A stretch of DNA of 64,000 bases from CAYVUB01 sp964454675 (GCA_964454675.1 CAYVUB010000008.1:1-64000), one strand, 5' to 3'; positions 15,918-25,178 are shown, numbered from the stretch's first letter. The notes: generated from the sequence alone by a model not told the origin. A program made the numbers and translations.

Positions 15918-18677
15918 TTAGACTTTAAGGTCGCTTACAGAACCCACTACACGATAATTAACGTCGTCAATTACTGCAAAATGTTTTTCGGCACATTCGA
16001 TTTTCATTCTTTCGGTATCTCTGAGTAATGTTCTGTCTTTGGCAGCTTTAGGGTCTTTGGTTTCTGCTACGAAATAGATTTTGGTTTCTTCGCCGTCCTC
16101 TTTTTTAATCAATGCCCAATCGGGATTATAATTGCCAATAGGTGTTTTGATTTGAAACTTACCCGGCAGTTTTACATAGAAAATAATATCATCACGGCTA
16201 TCGCAATCCTCGGCAAATTTCTTTTCAGGACTACTTAGCGAATCAATCACTACATAGTTATAAATGGTCTTTGCTTGTTTTTTTACTTCAATCAAATTAT
16301 CCAAATACTGTTCTATTTCAGCAGCTTCAAACAATTTCATTTCATATACCTGCCCTGCGATTTTCTCGTATTCAATACCATTGATTTTTATTCTGTCAAA
16401 TTCGTGCTTGATTACTCGTACCACGCTATCCATAAACAACTGAGGATTGTTGAAGATTTCACCTACACGCCCCGACTCTAAAATAATTTTTGTAATAGTG
16501 TCTCTTGTAAGTTCTGTTTTGGATTGTATGTACGCTACAAAATCAGGAATTTCATAAGCCACTTCTTTAATGGCTTTTACTTTAGAACCTGTTTGTGTAC
16601 CGCCTATTTCTACTAACCGACCTTCTCTATCTCTTACAAATTTGGTAATGTGCTTATCCCTGTAAATTTCAGGCTTCGCAATAGTTTCCATTTTCTTTAC
16701 AGCATTTGCACAATTTTTTATTAGCTGTTCTGTACTGTAATCTACTTTGTATTCTGTACGGTATTTTATCTTTTCCCACAACTCTAAGAATAGGGCATCA
16801 TCTAACCATTTATCTTTTAACTGAACCTGCTTACGCTCTCTTGCGTTTTTTATTCTGCCTTCAAATTTTACTCCGCAATCTTCTTCAATTTCGCTTTGTA
16901 ATGCTTTTGAAAAAGCTTCGTAAGATTCATTGGCTATCACTGTAAGGCGGTTAATTGGTCGGTCTGTATTTCTTGCTCCGCTTTGGTCAACGCATAAACG
17001 CAAACCACGCCCAATTTCCTGACGTTTCTTAACATCAGACTTGGTTTCATTCAACGTACAAATTTGAAATACATTCGGATTATCCCAACCTTCTCTTAAA
17101 GCGGAATGGCTGAATATAAAACGCAATGGTGTATTAATATCCAATAACCTTTCTTTATCCTGCATTATCAGTTTAAACGTTTCATCATCGGCTTTTGTAG
17201 ATTTGCCCTCCTTAGAATCCTTAAACTTACCTTTATCCTGACTGAAATAACCGTCGTGAACTTGCTCAGGTGTAAAGCTGTATAAACCTCTGTAAGCAGG
17301 CATATTTTGCCATTTGGTAAAACTTTCTTCAAACCATTCTGCAAATTTTCCTTTTACTGCAATACCCTGTTCATCGTAACTTCTATAATTGGCAACACGG
17401 TCTATAAAAAATATGGACAATACTTTTATTCCTTTTGCTCTTAATTCTTTTTCCTTTTTAAAGTGGTTTTCTACAGTAGCATCAACCATTTCTTTTAGTA
17501 TATGGTCGGTTAAACCGCCTACTGCCTGACCTTTGTACACGATTTGACCACTCGAAAATTCTATGTAACCATTATCTGCATCCATTTCATTAATTACATA
17601 GCCGTCTTTATAAATATCCCAACCATTGGATAATTTGTATAAATCATCGCCCACTTTGGCAGATATCTGCTTTTTGTTTACACCGCCTTTTTCGTTTACA
17701 AACACCGTAAGCTTTGCGGTAATAGATTGTTTCGCTGTACGAAAACTATCTACACTTATAAATGCCCCTGAACTGTCGTTTCTTGATATAACGGAATCTA
17801 CTTCTATCTGCTTTACTAATCCTAAATCGTATGCTTTAACCGGGTCTAACTTGTAAATAAGGTTGTACAGATTTTTATGCGTAGCAGAATAGCGAAGTGT
17901 AAATAGTGGATTGAGGTTTGTAATCGCCTTTTTACGAATGTCGGTTTCCATATTCTGTGGCTCGTCTATAATTACAATAGGATTAGATTTTTGTATGTAC
18001 TCAATTGGTTTTACCCCTGTTTCCCTTATCTGATTGATTACATTGGCATCCTTTGTAAAACTATCAATATTGATTACCAAAATCTGAATAGCATTACTCT
18101 TGGCAAAGTTTCCTAAATCGGTAATTCTGCCTGAATCATATACTTTGAATTCAGCAGGTTGGTTTTCGTAGATTTCCTGAAAGTGTTCAAATGTAATTTG
18201 AAGACTTTTTAAAACGCCTTCACGAATGGCAACCGAAGGCACTACAATCACAAATTTTTTGAAGCCATATACTTTATTCAGTTCGTAAATGCTTCTGAGA
18301 TAGACATAGGTTTTACCTGTACCTGTTTCCATTTCTACAGAAAAGTTGGGATAAGGTGCTATAATGGTTTTGCCTTCAACCACACCTTTAATATCTGTAT
18401 CATCGTTGTACCACAATTTTTCTAATTGTGTGGAAGCATCACCGTTTTTAAGATTGTTGTTTTCCTGTACTTTGATAAGGTTTGCCGTAATTTCTTCTTC
18501 TGTAAGAGTAAGGTTATTGCCTACGCCCGATTCTGTAAATATTAAACTACCGCTATTGCTATCGGTAAATGAAAATTCAAAATCTGAATTATTCAAATGC
18601 TGCCCTTCCAACAAATCAATTACAGATTGAATGGCTTGTAGTTGGTATTCTTGATTTTTATCGAATTGTAATTTCAT
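15918..18677 (-). CDS. res: Type III restriction enzyme, Res subunit (helicase-endonuclease)
   Basis: A 919-residue Res subunit, which with Mod forms the ATP-dependent type III restriction complex. The SF2 helicase core shows METGTGKTYVYL (about 115), VIIDEPQNM (about 237), LRYSATHK, SHSALREGWDNPNVFQ (about 528) and RQEIGRGLRL. The C-terminal nuclease is intact, with NPDWALIKK (about 854) and VAETKD (about 869) forming the PD-x-ExK site. The length agrees with EcoP1I/EcoP15I-type Res proteins. Unusually, its start abuts the stop of the 239-residue gene (0 bp), which separates it from mod; mod and res are normally adjacent. It is translated in the middle of the operon, before the helicase and Argonaute genes. 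Confidence 0.95.
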   Translation of the reverse strand: MKLQFDKNQEYQLQAIQSVIDLLEGQHLNNSDFEFSFTDSNSGSLIFTESGVGNNLTLTEEEITANLIKVQENNNLKNGDASTQLEKLWYNDDTDIKGVVEGKTIIAPYPNFSVEMETGTGKTYVYLRSIYELNKVYGFKKFVIVVPSVAIREGVLKSLQITFEHFQEIYENQPAEFKVYDSGRITDLGNFAKSNAIQILVINIDSFTKDANVINQIRETGVKPIEYIQKSNPIVIIDEPQNMETDIRKKAITNLNPLFTLRYSATHKNLYNLIYKLDPVKAYDLGLVKQIEVDSVISRNDSSGAFISVDSFRTAKQSITAKLTVFVNEKGGVNKKQISAKVGDDLYKLSNGWDIYKDGYVINEMDADNGYIEFSSGQIVYKGQAVGGLTDHILKEMVDATVENHFKKEKELRAKGIKVLSIFFIDRVANYRSYDEQGIAVKGKFAEWFEESFTKWQNMPAYRGLYSFTPEQVHDGYFSQDKGKFKDSKEGKSTKADDETFKLIMQDKERLLDINTPLRFIFSHSALREGWDNPNVFQICTLNETKSDVKKRQEIGRGLRLCVDQSGARNTDRPINRLTVIANESYEAFSKALQSEIEEDCGVKFEGRIKNARERKQVQLKDKWLDDALFLELWEKIKYRTEYKVDYSTEQLIKNCANAVKKMETIAKPEIYRDKHITKFVRDREGRLVEIGGTQTGSKVKAIKEVAYEIPDFVAYIQSKTELTRDTITKIILESGRVGEIFNNPQLFMDSVVRVIKHEFDRIKINGIEYEKIAGQVYEMKLFEAAEIEQYLDNLIEVKKQAKTIYNYVVIDSLSSPEKKFAEDCDSRDDIIFYVKLPGKFQIKTPIGNYNPDWALIKKEDGEETKIYFVAETKDPKAAKDRTLLRDTERMKIECAEKHFAVIDDVNYRVVGSVSDLKV

Positions 18678-19397
18678 TTAACTGCCCTTTTTATATCCAA
18701 CATTTTCAATTTCTTTAAATATTCCTCTTGCATCAAGTGCTTCTGATAATTTAATTACTTTGTAATTACTTTTTACAGCAAATGAATCATCATCATAAGG
18801 GGTAAGAGAAGTGTTAATTCCGTATTGTATCATCATATCCCAAGTTGAACCGCCTACTAAAGAAAATACTACTTCATCAGCAGTTAATAAGTCTTTTTTT
18901 TGAGTATCAAATAAAACACACAAATAGAAGTTCTTTTGTATTTCTCCTGGCTTTATGGAATTTGAATAAGGACCAATGTTTTTAAAATTTGCATAGTTAT
19001 TACAGATAGCGAATTTTACCCCTTTGTACGGAAATGAAGAACGCACTTCAAGTTTTTCGCCGTTACTTAATTGAATGTCTATTTGTATCGAAGCATCAGT
19101 AAAGGGGGTAGGCGATGCAATTTCACCAAAAACGGCATTAATAGCTTTTTCCCAACCATACTCGGCACACAATCCGCCAAAAGAATCTATTATTCTTCTT
19201 GAATAATTGCGTTCATATTCACTTTGATTAGCAGCCCCTTTGTTTACAATTTTTGCAAGCTGTTCTGCTCTGGAAAGAATGTCTTTGTATTCATCAGAGC
19301 CTTTTTTTAACACGCACCGAAGAATATAAAATGAACGCTTTGAATAACTTTGATTTGGCGGATTTTGGCACTCAATCGTTTCTCTGTTTATTTCCAT
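18678..19397 (-). CDS. Uncharacterised protein between mod and res, possible PD-(D/E)xK-fold nuclease
   Basis: A 239-residue soluble protein I do not recognise. Residues 68-90 read RIIDSFGGLCAEYGWEKAIN, a helix with a conserved-looking Glu (E79). D107 then lies in IQIDIQL and 116-120 is LEVRSS. Order and spacing (E, D, ExR at strand ends) resemble the core of restriction-type nucleases, with Arg in place of the usual Lys, so catalysis is uncertain. It sits 11 bp after mod and touches res (0 bp), so it is certainly co-translated with the type III enzyme. It could be an extra nuclease, a specificity or regulatory subunit, or the effector coupled to the Argonaute. Fold assignment is inference only. 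Confidence 0.7.
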   Translation of the reverse strand: MEINRETIECQNPPNQSYSKRSFYILRCVLKKGSDEYKDILSRAEQLAKIVNKGAANQSEYERNYSRRIIDSFGGLCAEYGWEKAINAVFGEIASPTPFTDASIQIDIQLSNGEKLEVRSSFPYKGVKFAICNNYANFKNIGPYSNSIKPGEIQKNFYLCVLFDTQKKDLLTADEVVFSLVGGSTWDMMIQYGINTSLTPYDDDSFAVKSNYKVIKLSEALDARGIFKEIENVGYKKGS

Positions 19398-19408
19398 AAA
19401 TAATTAAC

Positions 19409-21289
19409 TTATATTGATTTAAACTCAATGTTATTATCTTGTAGCTTTAATTGAATATTGGTTTTTAAGCAATCTTCATTATTAAAAGTACTGTCTAAAC
19501 AAATGAATTGAGTTGGTTTTAATTCTAATAGCTTCTCTACAACTTTATCAGAAACTTTTGAAAAGCTGAAACAAAGTTTGTTGTTCATTGTTAAGTACAA
19601 TAAAGTGGAATCAACTTCTAAAGCAATAACCTTTGAATTAAGAGAAGTGCCGTTTTTCAACAATAATTCCCATAGTAAATTATATTCTTTACTGTTTTCC
19701 TTTTCTGCCTTTTTAAATAAATCTATTTGTAGGTTCAAATTTTCAATATCGTCAATGTAAGCCCCTCTCCATATTTTGAAATTTGATGATGATAATTTGA
19801 AAAACCTAAAACCTATTGGTTTTTCTTCTTCAAATTTCAACTCTGATGAACTGTTTCTTTCTATTGACTTAATTACGTTTGTAAGACGTACTTTAGTAAT
19901 ATCAGAAATAAATTTATACCCATTTTTTGCAGCTATGCTACCTTCTTCAACTACTTCTGGCAATTGAACTAAAATGAACTTTAAAGACTTGTTTTCATCT
20001 TTATTTAACTCTAAAACCGCTTGTCCTGTTGAACCTGAACCTGCAAAAAAATCCAAAACATATTCATTGTCGGAATCGCCGATACCTATGTTGATTAGTA
20101 GTTTTAAGAGTTCAATTGGTTTTGGATTATTAAAAATGTTGGCAACACCTAAAATTTGAGTGAGTGCCTGTTTCCCTTGGCTATTCCTTGCCTCATTAAG
20201 AAACATTGACCTCGGAACTTTCTTTTTTTCATCTCCATCTTCGGCATTAAGGTATAGCTTGTATTCAACTGTCCATTTACCTTTAGTATCTTCTCTTATT
20301 AAGATTCTATCATCATCTAATGCTTCAAGAAAAGATTTCTCCTCCCATTTCCATTCGCCAAATAAGTCCGAACCATCAGGCATCTTTATATTATATTGAA
20401 GACCTGGTCTTGGGTCATCGGGACGCATTCTGTAAAAAGATTTTGTCTTATAAGGACCTAATGTATCATAGTGTTTATCTTTAAATTTGTATTGGGAAAT
20501 ATCAGCTGTATTTAAAGGAAGACGAAGTTTTTGGATAGCGGATAGGTTTTTTGCATAACACAAAATATACTCGTGATCAACAGCGAAGTATTTAGAATCA
20601 TTACCGCCTCCTGCGTGTCTTTGCCAAATAATTTCTTGAACATAATTTTCTTCTCCGAAAATTTCATCCATCAATAATTTAAGATTTGAAATTTCATTCT
20701 GGTCAATATTCACGAAAATCAAACCATCATCTTTTAGTAAATTTCTTGCAAGAAATAAACGGGGCAGCATCATTGATAACCAATTTGAATGAAATTGTCC
20801 ATTCTCTTTTCTATTAGGTTTAAAAAAACCTTCCTTCATTAAAAATCCTTCATCGTCTTTTTCGCCTAATCGTTTTAAATATTCTTCTTTGGTTTCAGAA
20901 AACTTATCGGGATAAATAAAACTATCAGAACCTGTATTATAGGGCGGATCAATACATATAACTTTTATTTTACCATAATAAGATTTTTGAAGCAACTTTA
21001 GAACTTCTAAATTTTCACCTTCGATTAAAACATTATCTGAAATATCCCAATTTAAAGATTCAGAAACGTTTGGATTTAATGTTGAGGTAGAAGGTGCTTG
21101 TAAAACTTTATACGCTTCGTTTTTCCCTGCCCAATTCAATTGGTAGCGTTCGGTATCGGTATTAATATCTTCACCTAAAAGTTGCTTTAGCTGCTCAATG
21201 TTCAGTTTATCTTCGGTAAAAGCACCGGGGATAATTTCTTTCAACTTCGTAATAAGGTCTTGGGTAATATTGAGTGATTGTCCGTCCAT
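19409..21289 (-). CDS. mod: Type III DNA methyltransferase, Mod subunit (N6-adenine, beta class)
   Basis: A 626-residue Mod protein, which recognises a short asymmetric site and methylates adenine, protecting self DNA. The catalytic motif DPPYNTGSDSFIYPDKF lies near residue 116, before the AdoMet motif LDFFAGSGSTGQAV (about 415), the order typical of beta-class and type III enzymes. The central part (about 230-380) is the variable target-recognition region. Start ATG 21287-21289 lies 1 bp after the XRE stop codon, so the two are co-transcribed. Full length, no frameshift. Downstream order is the 239-residue gene, then res. Confidence 0.95.
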   Translation of the reverse strand: MDGQSLNITQDLITKLKEIIPGAFTEDKLNIEQLKQLLGEDINTDTERYQLNWAGKNEAYKVLQAPSTSTLNPNVSESLNWDISDNVLIEGENLEVLKLLQKSYYGKIKVICIDPPYNTGSDSFIYPDKFSETKEEYLKRLGEKDDEGFLMKEGFFKPNRKENGQFHSNWLSMMLPRLFLARNLLKDDGLIFVNIDQNEISNLKLLMDEIFGEENYVQEIIWQRHAGGGNDSKYFAVDHEYILCYAKNLSAIQKLRLPLNTADISQYKFKDKHYDTLGPYKTKSFYRMRPDDPRPGLQYNIKMPDGSDLFGEWKWEEKSFLEALDDDRILIREDTKGKWTVEYKLYLNAEDGDEKKKVPRSMFLNEARNSQGKQALTQILGVANIFNNPKPIELLKLLINIGIGDSDNEYVLDFFAGSGSTGQAVLELNKDENKSLKFILVQLPEVVEEGSIAAKNGYKFISDITKVRLTNVIKSIERNSSSELKFEEEKPIGFRFFKLSSSNFKIWRGAYIDDIENLNLQIDLFKKAEKENSKEYNLLWELLLKNGTSLNSKVIALEVDSTLLYLTMNNKLCFSFSKVSDKVVEKLLELKPTQFICLDSTFNNEDCLKTNIQLKLQDNNIEFKSI

Positions 21290-21290
21290 A

Positions 21291-21599
21291 TCAGTTTTTT
21301 GTTATTCTTTTTTCAGTTTTTTTAAGTGCTTTGTACGCCATAGGTTCTTCCTCTACAATATTTAGAATTTTATCAGATAGCCATATAATCATCAGTTCTT
21401 CTACCGGTACTTCCAATATCGTAGCTATTTTATTCACCTGTTCTTTTTGTGCCGTTCGCTCTCCACGCTCTATTTTGCTAATGAGTGCCGTGTCTATCTC
21501 CAAAGCTGCTGCTACCTGCCGTAGTAACATTCCTTTGGATTCTCTTATCTGCCGAATGGTTTCGCCAAAAGTTCTGTCGTACATACGCTGACTTGTCAT
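21291..21599 (-). CDS. XRE-family transcriptional regulator (controller of the operon)
   Basis: A 102-residue Cro/C1-type HTH protein: residues about 10-65 hold the five-helix fold (FGETIRQIRESKGMLLRQVAAAL, DTALISKIERGERT). It is the first gene of the seven-gene operon and lies 1 bp before mod, the position of controller (C) proteins of restriction-modification systems, which time nuclease expression after methylation. An alternative start at codon 6 (MYDRTFGE) would leave a short leader after the promoter at 21607-21614. The C-terminal 35 residues are basic and have no known domain. Confidence 0.9.
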   Translation of the reverse strand: MTSQRMYDRTFGETIRQIRESKGMLLRQVAAALEIDTALISKIERGERTAQKEQVNKIATILEVPVEELMIIWLSDKILNIVEEEPMAYKALKKTEKRITKN

Positions 21600-21606
21600 A
21601 ATCTGT

Positions 21607-21614
21607 CAAATATA
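21607..21614 (-). promoter_or_regulatory. Candidate promoter (-7 box) of the Argonaute/RM operon
   Basis: On the minus strand TATATTTG matches TAnnTTTG and ends 8 bp before the regulator's first ATG. A TTG lies 12 bp further upstream, closer than the usual -33 spacing. Transcription would start at or just before the ATG, giving a leaderless or very short leader mRNA. No other promoter-like gap exists until 6264, since all internal gaps are 23 bp or less. Confidence 0.5.
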
Positions 21615-21768
21615 CTAATAAAAAACAAGAAAAAGATAATGAGGGGCAAGAAAAGACTAAAATACTCGGAAACGGATTTTAAGGAAACAAAGGAAAGGCA
21701 GGAAAACAAAAAAGGAAAGCAGCGTACCACTTTCCTTAATATCCTTAGTTTCCTGAATTTTTGGTATT

Positions 21769-23478
21769 TCAGGTTTTCAGGTATTGGTTTTGTTTGTCCC
21801 TATGCAGTACTCCTTTTTTACAAAAATCCGTTATGTAACCTTCTGCTGTTTTATCGGGAATAGCCAACTGCTTTGCAACTGCCAAATAATCTTGCCTGCC
21901 AAAAGTATTTGGTAAGGCTTCGTAGAAGCGTTCTTTTTGGTTCTTCCGTTTTGGTTTGGGTGTTTCTTCAGGAAGTTCAGAGAATACTTTACCGGAATGG
22001 CGTACCAATACTTTTACCATTGCAATAGCAGTTTGGAAATCTCGGTTTTCACAAATCAGTTTAGGTGAAACTTCGCCGTGTTCCATAATACGCAATGCAG
22101 TAAGCACCATACATAAGCGAAAAGCAATCAACCCTAATCTGCGAATGGTAGCCATATAATCTAAACCCTGCAAGGCAATATGTGTACTATGCAAATGGTC
22201 AAAGAATTGATTGAATTGCTGCTGCTGTTCTGCTGAAAAGCAAAATTGTAATTCCGACCCATTGGATAATGTTTGGTACAAATTGAAAAACTCATTGCCT
22301 AAGTTTTGGAAATAATCATCTAACCCATTGCTGCTATCAAATGCAAATACGTCTTTCCAATCAAGATTTACATTCATAAAATAGAAAATAAACCGACTGA
22401 ACAAGCCATTTTCCGCATTGGGAATAAGCGTAGCAATTTGCTTGGGTGTACCTGAAAGTACGGTTGATAAACAAGGTGCTTCAATGTCTGCATATTCTCT
22501 ATCTGTACGGCGGTAATAGGAAATGGTTTCGTGGTGAAATGCTTTACGAAAACCTTCGCTGTAATTGCCATAATCACTTTTGAATGCTTGTGCTAAAGTA
22601 TCGCCTTCGGTTTCAAACATTAGTCCTCTACTTTCGTTCTCGCTTAATAACTGATACACTCCTGTAGTACTATTATTCGCAGGGATGAACAGCATTTTTT
22701 CAGGCGGTTTGTTGGGCTTCTCAATATTCGCATCTTTTCCTTTGGCTTGGTTGTAATCTAACATTTGCATATCGTATTGCTGCTTCAACATTTTGGCTTG
22801 CTCCCTTAAATGAAGATGAACTGGTTTTACCAATTGCTTACAATGTAACAATCTGCCTTTACCTGCTGATGCCTGGGCGGTAATGAATAAATACAAATTA
22901 GCAAAGACTTTTTTGCCGTCATAAATGCCGTATAGCTTATGCAAACAAGCACCAAGACTAACAATGCTACCTAATATCAACAAATCTTTTTCTTCATCCG
23001 ATTTTGCAATATTGATAACTGACTTTAAAAATTCAGGAAGATTATTATACACCTGTTGCCCTAAAGTTGGTAAAACTTCACGTTGTACTTCTTCTTTGTA
23101 CTCGGTTGGTATTAATTTTATCCCTGCCTGCTTTGCGTGAAAGAAGAATGTTGCAAGGGTAATGCCTGTTCCATTTGCCTGTAAGCATTTATTGAATTGT
23201 GCATCACAATCTGTAGCTGTATAATCAGAATAAAAGCGACTAATCCTATGAAAATATTCTCTGCCACTTTCACCAAAAGCATCGGCAAAGGCAAAGCCAA
23301 TATCCCGCCAATCGGCATAAGCAGAAGCAATATCCAAATTCTTAGCTTCTATTTCCTGAATTACTTTTTCAAGTTGTTCATTGTCCGGCAATACATTTTT
23401 CTGTAACTGTACCGGCTCTACCATATTCTGCTTTGGTTTTTCTAACCATTCAGAAGGTATAAATTCTTTCTTTGCCAT
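21769..23478 (-). CDS. PriCT/DUF3987-domain protein of the element's maintenance module
   Basis: I place the start at ATG 23478 (MAKKEFIPSEW), 1 bp after the upstream stop, giving 569 residues; a longer frame would overlap the upstream gene. Residues about 45-110 (YADWRDIGFAFADAFGE, then FNKC and TLATFFFHAKQAGI) are a PriCT-2-type primase C-terminal helical domain. The rest is DUF3987, an ATPase-like domain with ITAQASAGKGRLLH as degenerate Walker A, and SRFIFYFMN near the centre. Such proteins pair with BT4734-type primases on Bacteroidota mobile elements and probably help replicate the excised circle. All genes from here to the integrase share the minus strand. Confidence 0.85.
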   Translation of the reverse strand: MAKKEFIPSEWLEKPKQNMVEPVQLQKNVLPDNEQLEKVIQEIEAKNLDIASAYADWRDIGFAFADAFGESGREYFHRISRFYSDYTATDCDAQFNKCLQANGTGITLATFFFHAKQAGIKLIPTEYKEEVQREVLPTLGQQVYNNLPEFLKSVINIAKSDEEKDLLILGSIVSLGACLHKLYGIYDGKKVFANLYLFITAQASAGKGRLLHCKQLVKPVHLHLREQAKMLKQQYDMQMLDYNQAKGKDANIEKPNKPPEKMLFIPANNSTTGVYQLLSENESRGLMFETEGDTLAQAFKSDYGNYSEGFRKAFHHETISYYRRTDREYADIEAPCLSTVLSGTPKQIATLIPNAENGLFSRFIFYFMNVNLDWKDVFAFDSSNGLDDYFQNLGNEFFNLYQTLSNGSELQFCFSAEQQQQFNQFFDHLHSTHIALQGLDYMATIRRLGLIAFRLCMVLTALRIMEHGEVSPKLICENRDFQTAIAMVKVLVRHSGKVFSELPEETPKPKRKNQKERFYEALPNTFGRQDYLAVAKQLAIPDKTAEGYITDFCKKGVLHRDKQNQYLKT

Positions 23479-23479
23479 T

Positions 23480-24403
23480 TTATGAAATGTATTTAGGGTT
23501 AATGAATACCTCTGCATCGTGTGCAAGGAAACAAGCTCTTGAAACGTCTTTACCTGAATGGTCAATTTCCAAACCGTAGGTTTGTTTTATGTAGCTTGCT
23601 ATTGCCCTGAAATAATCCTGATGCGTGGCTTTTGTAATGTCTATTGGAATAATCCATTTGATGCCGTCGCCCGAAGGGGAAACAAATAATAATTCTGTAT
23701 CAAAATAATCATCGTCCAAAAGTTTTACTCTTAATTCAGGAATGTTACTAATGTGGTCAAAGTCAATGGTAATAAGCCCTGAATGCTTTATTAACGCACT
23801 ATCTGTTCTTTTGGAAAATGAACCTGAGAAAGTAACATAATCAAATGCAGACGCCTTGTACTTTCTTGCTTCCTGCTTATCCGAAATGCTTCTTAGCTTT
23901 TCAGTTATTGCCTTATTCCTATCACTTTTAAGTAAATGATATACCTCTAAAAGTGTAAGCGTATTATTTGGATTTGTGTTGGTAACGGGTGCGGAAAAAT
24001 AGCTGAACGAAGGACAAGGAATTACTTTGGGTGTAGCAATCGGGATTTCTGTACCATAATGTTCTTTGATAATAGGCGGTACGATTTTACCCAACTTCAA
24101 ATTCATTTCTTCGTTGAGAAATTTCAATAGTTCAATACCTTCTAATTGATAATGCCGTGCAGCAAAATCAAAAACATTTCCCGAAGGGAAATTTCCTTCT
24201 AAATCTTCGTGAACCGCTACATTATCTACAATTTGAATGTGCAATGTTGGTTTATCATTATCAAACGGATTTTTAGTGGGTTTACAGTCCCTTCCCGAAA
24301 GGGAAAGGACTGTTTCGCCCGGATAATAATGGGACAAAATCCGTGAATAAATCTTTAAACCATAATGGGTTTTCCACAATACAGATTTCTTATTTAGTTC
24401 CAT
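23480..24403 (-). CDS. BT4734/BF3469-family primase-like protein (VirE N-terminal domain)
   Basis: A 307-residue protein. The first 100 residues (YYPGETVLSLSGRDCKPTKNPF, GNFPSGNVFDFAARHY) look like a degenerate CHC2-type zinc domain of primases without the full cysteine set. The C-terminal part matches the BT4734/VirE-N family (TIDFDHI, LLFVSPSGDGIKWIIP, DHSGKDVSRACFLAHD), related to archaeo-eukaryotic primases. It is predicted to prime replication of the excised element together with the DUF3987 protein, whose ATG follows by 1 bp. It overlaps the upstream HTH gene by 14 bp, so translation is coupled. Confidence 0.85.
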   Translation of the reverse strand: MELNKKSVLWKTHYGLKIYSRILSHYYPGETVLSLSGRDCKPTKNPFDNDKPTLHIQIVDNVAVHEDLEGNFPSGNVFDFAARHYQLEGIELLKFLNEEMNLKLGKIVPPIIKEHYGTEIPIATPKVIPCPSFSYFSAPVTNTNPNNTLTLLEVYHLLKSDRNKAITEKLRSISDKQEARKYKASAFDYVTFSGSFSKRTDSALIKHSGLITIDFDHISNIPELRVKLLDDDYFDTELLFVSPSGDGIKWIIPIDITKATHQDYFRAIASYIKQTYGLEIDHSGKDVSRACFLAHDAEVFINPKYIS

Positions 24404-24686
24404 TACTATCAGTTTTAAAAGGTGAGTAATTGGATTCTAAAAGGTTTTCTATATCTGAAACTTTGTAGTAAAATTTACCACGAATACGGCTATAGGATAG
24501 TGTGCCGTCATCTCTAAATGATTGAAGTGTACGACTGCTTATTTTCAAAGCTTTTGCAACTTCGTTACCGTCTATCCAACTTTCTTTTAAGTGGTCTAAT
24601 TTCGATTTCTTTAATGCAAATATGTAAGCACTAACGACCTCAAAGTTTTGGACAAGCTGTTGCAGCATTATTAGTACTTCGTTCAT
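24390..24686 (-). CDS. Helix-turn-helix protein (excisionase/MerR-like)
   Basis: A 98-residue protein. The HTH lies at about 37-85 (WIDGNEVAKALKISSRTLQSFRDDGTLSYSRIRGKFYYKVSDI), the form of helix_turn_helix_17 proteins that act as recombination directionality factors or regulators on Bacteroidota elements. The N-terminal 35 residues are a helix. It overlaps both neighbours by a few bases (4 bp with the upstream HTH gene, 14 bp with the primase-like gene), so all three are one translation unit. Confidence 0.85.
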   Translation of the reverse strand: MNEVLIMLQQLVQNFEVVSAYIFALKKSKLDHLKESWIDGNEVAKALKISSRTLQSFRDDGTLSYSRIRGKFYYKVSDIENLLESNYSPFKTDSNGTK

Positions 24687-24982
24687 AGTCTTGGCTTTTT
24701 ATTTTTTAATAAATAGTCGGTAGCCAATTTGTCTATTTCATCCGTAGAAGTAGAACGATTTCGCAATAGCCATTCGTCAAGCTCAATTCGTTTGAAATAA
24801 ATTTTCTTTCCGTTTGGCTTATAGTGTGGAATACTTCCCGTACTAGTTAATTTGTACAAGTGGGATTGTGATAATTCCAAATACTCGCAGGTTTCGTTGA
24901 AGTTTAATACTTCTTTACGAACCAAATTTTGTGTTTCAAGCAGCCGTGCAATTTTTTGAAGCTGCAATAAGACTTCTTCCAT
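24683..24982 (-). CDS. Second helix-turn-helix protein (excisionase-like)
   Basis: I choose ATG 24982 (MEEVLLQLQKIARLLETQ); the frame runs further upstream, but that part (Tyr/His/Phe/Cys-rich) looks untranslated. The result is a 99-residue protein with an N-terminal helix and an HTH_17 domain (LNFNETCEYLELSQSHLYKLTSTGSIPHYKPNGKKIYF). Two related small HTH genes in tandem before the primase genes are typical of integrative elements of this phylum. One may be the excisionase, the other a regulator. Confidence 0.85.
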   Translation of the reverse strand: MEEVLLQLQKIARLLETQNLVRKEVLNFNETCEYLELSQSHLYKLTSTGSIPHYKPNGKKIYFKRIELDEWLLRNRSTSTDEIDKLATDYLLKNKKPRL

Positions 24983-25178
24983 CGTATAACGATTTAAAAT
25001 GTTATGAAATGGACTTTGCGCAAAGTCATCGCTGTATCTCAACGACAATGCAAACTTGCAAATACAATACTGGTAATGGGGAAAATGGTAATTTGAAAAC
25101 GCCAAAACCCTTACTGGGTAAGGGTTCTAAAAAAAAGTGGTAATTTGAATTGGTAAATTGACAGAAAATTACCGCAAT

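Noticed and set aside
6264..21599. DISARM, BREX, Dnd or Mokosh system
   Set aside because: No DUF1998, PLD, PglZ, Lon, sulfur-transfer or kinase gene is present; the methylase is type III Mod with a true Res partner.
21639..21863. 74-codon plus-strand frame upstream of the XRE gene
   Set aside because: Lys-rich low complexity and overlaps the 3' end of the DUF3987 gene; no support.
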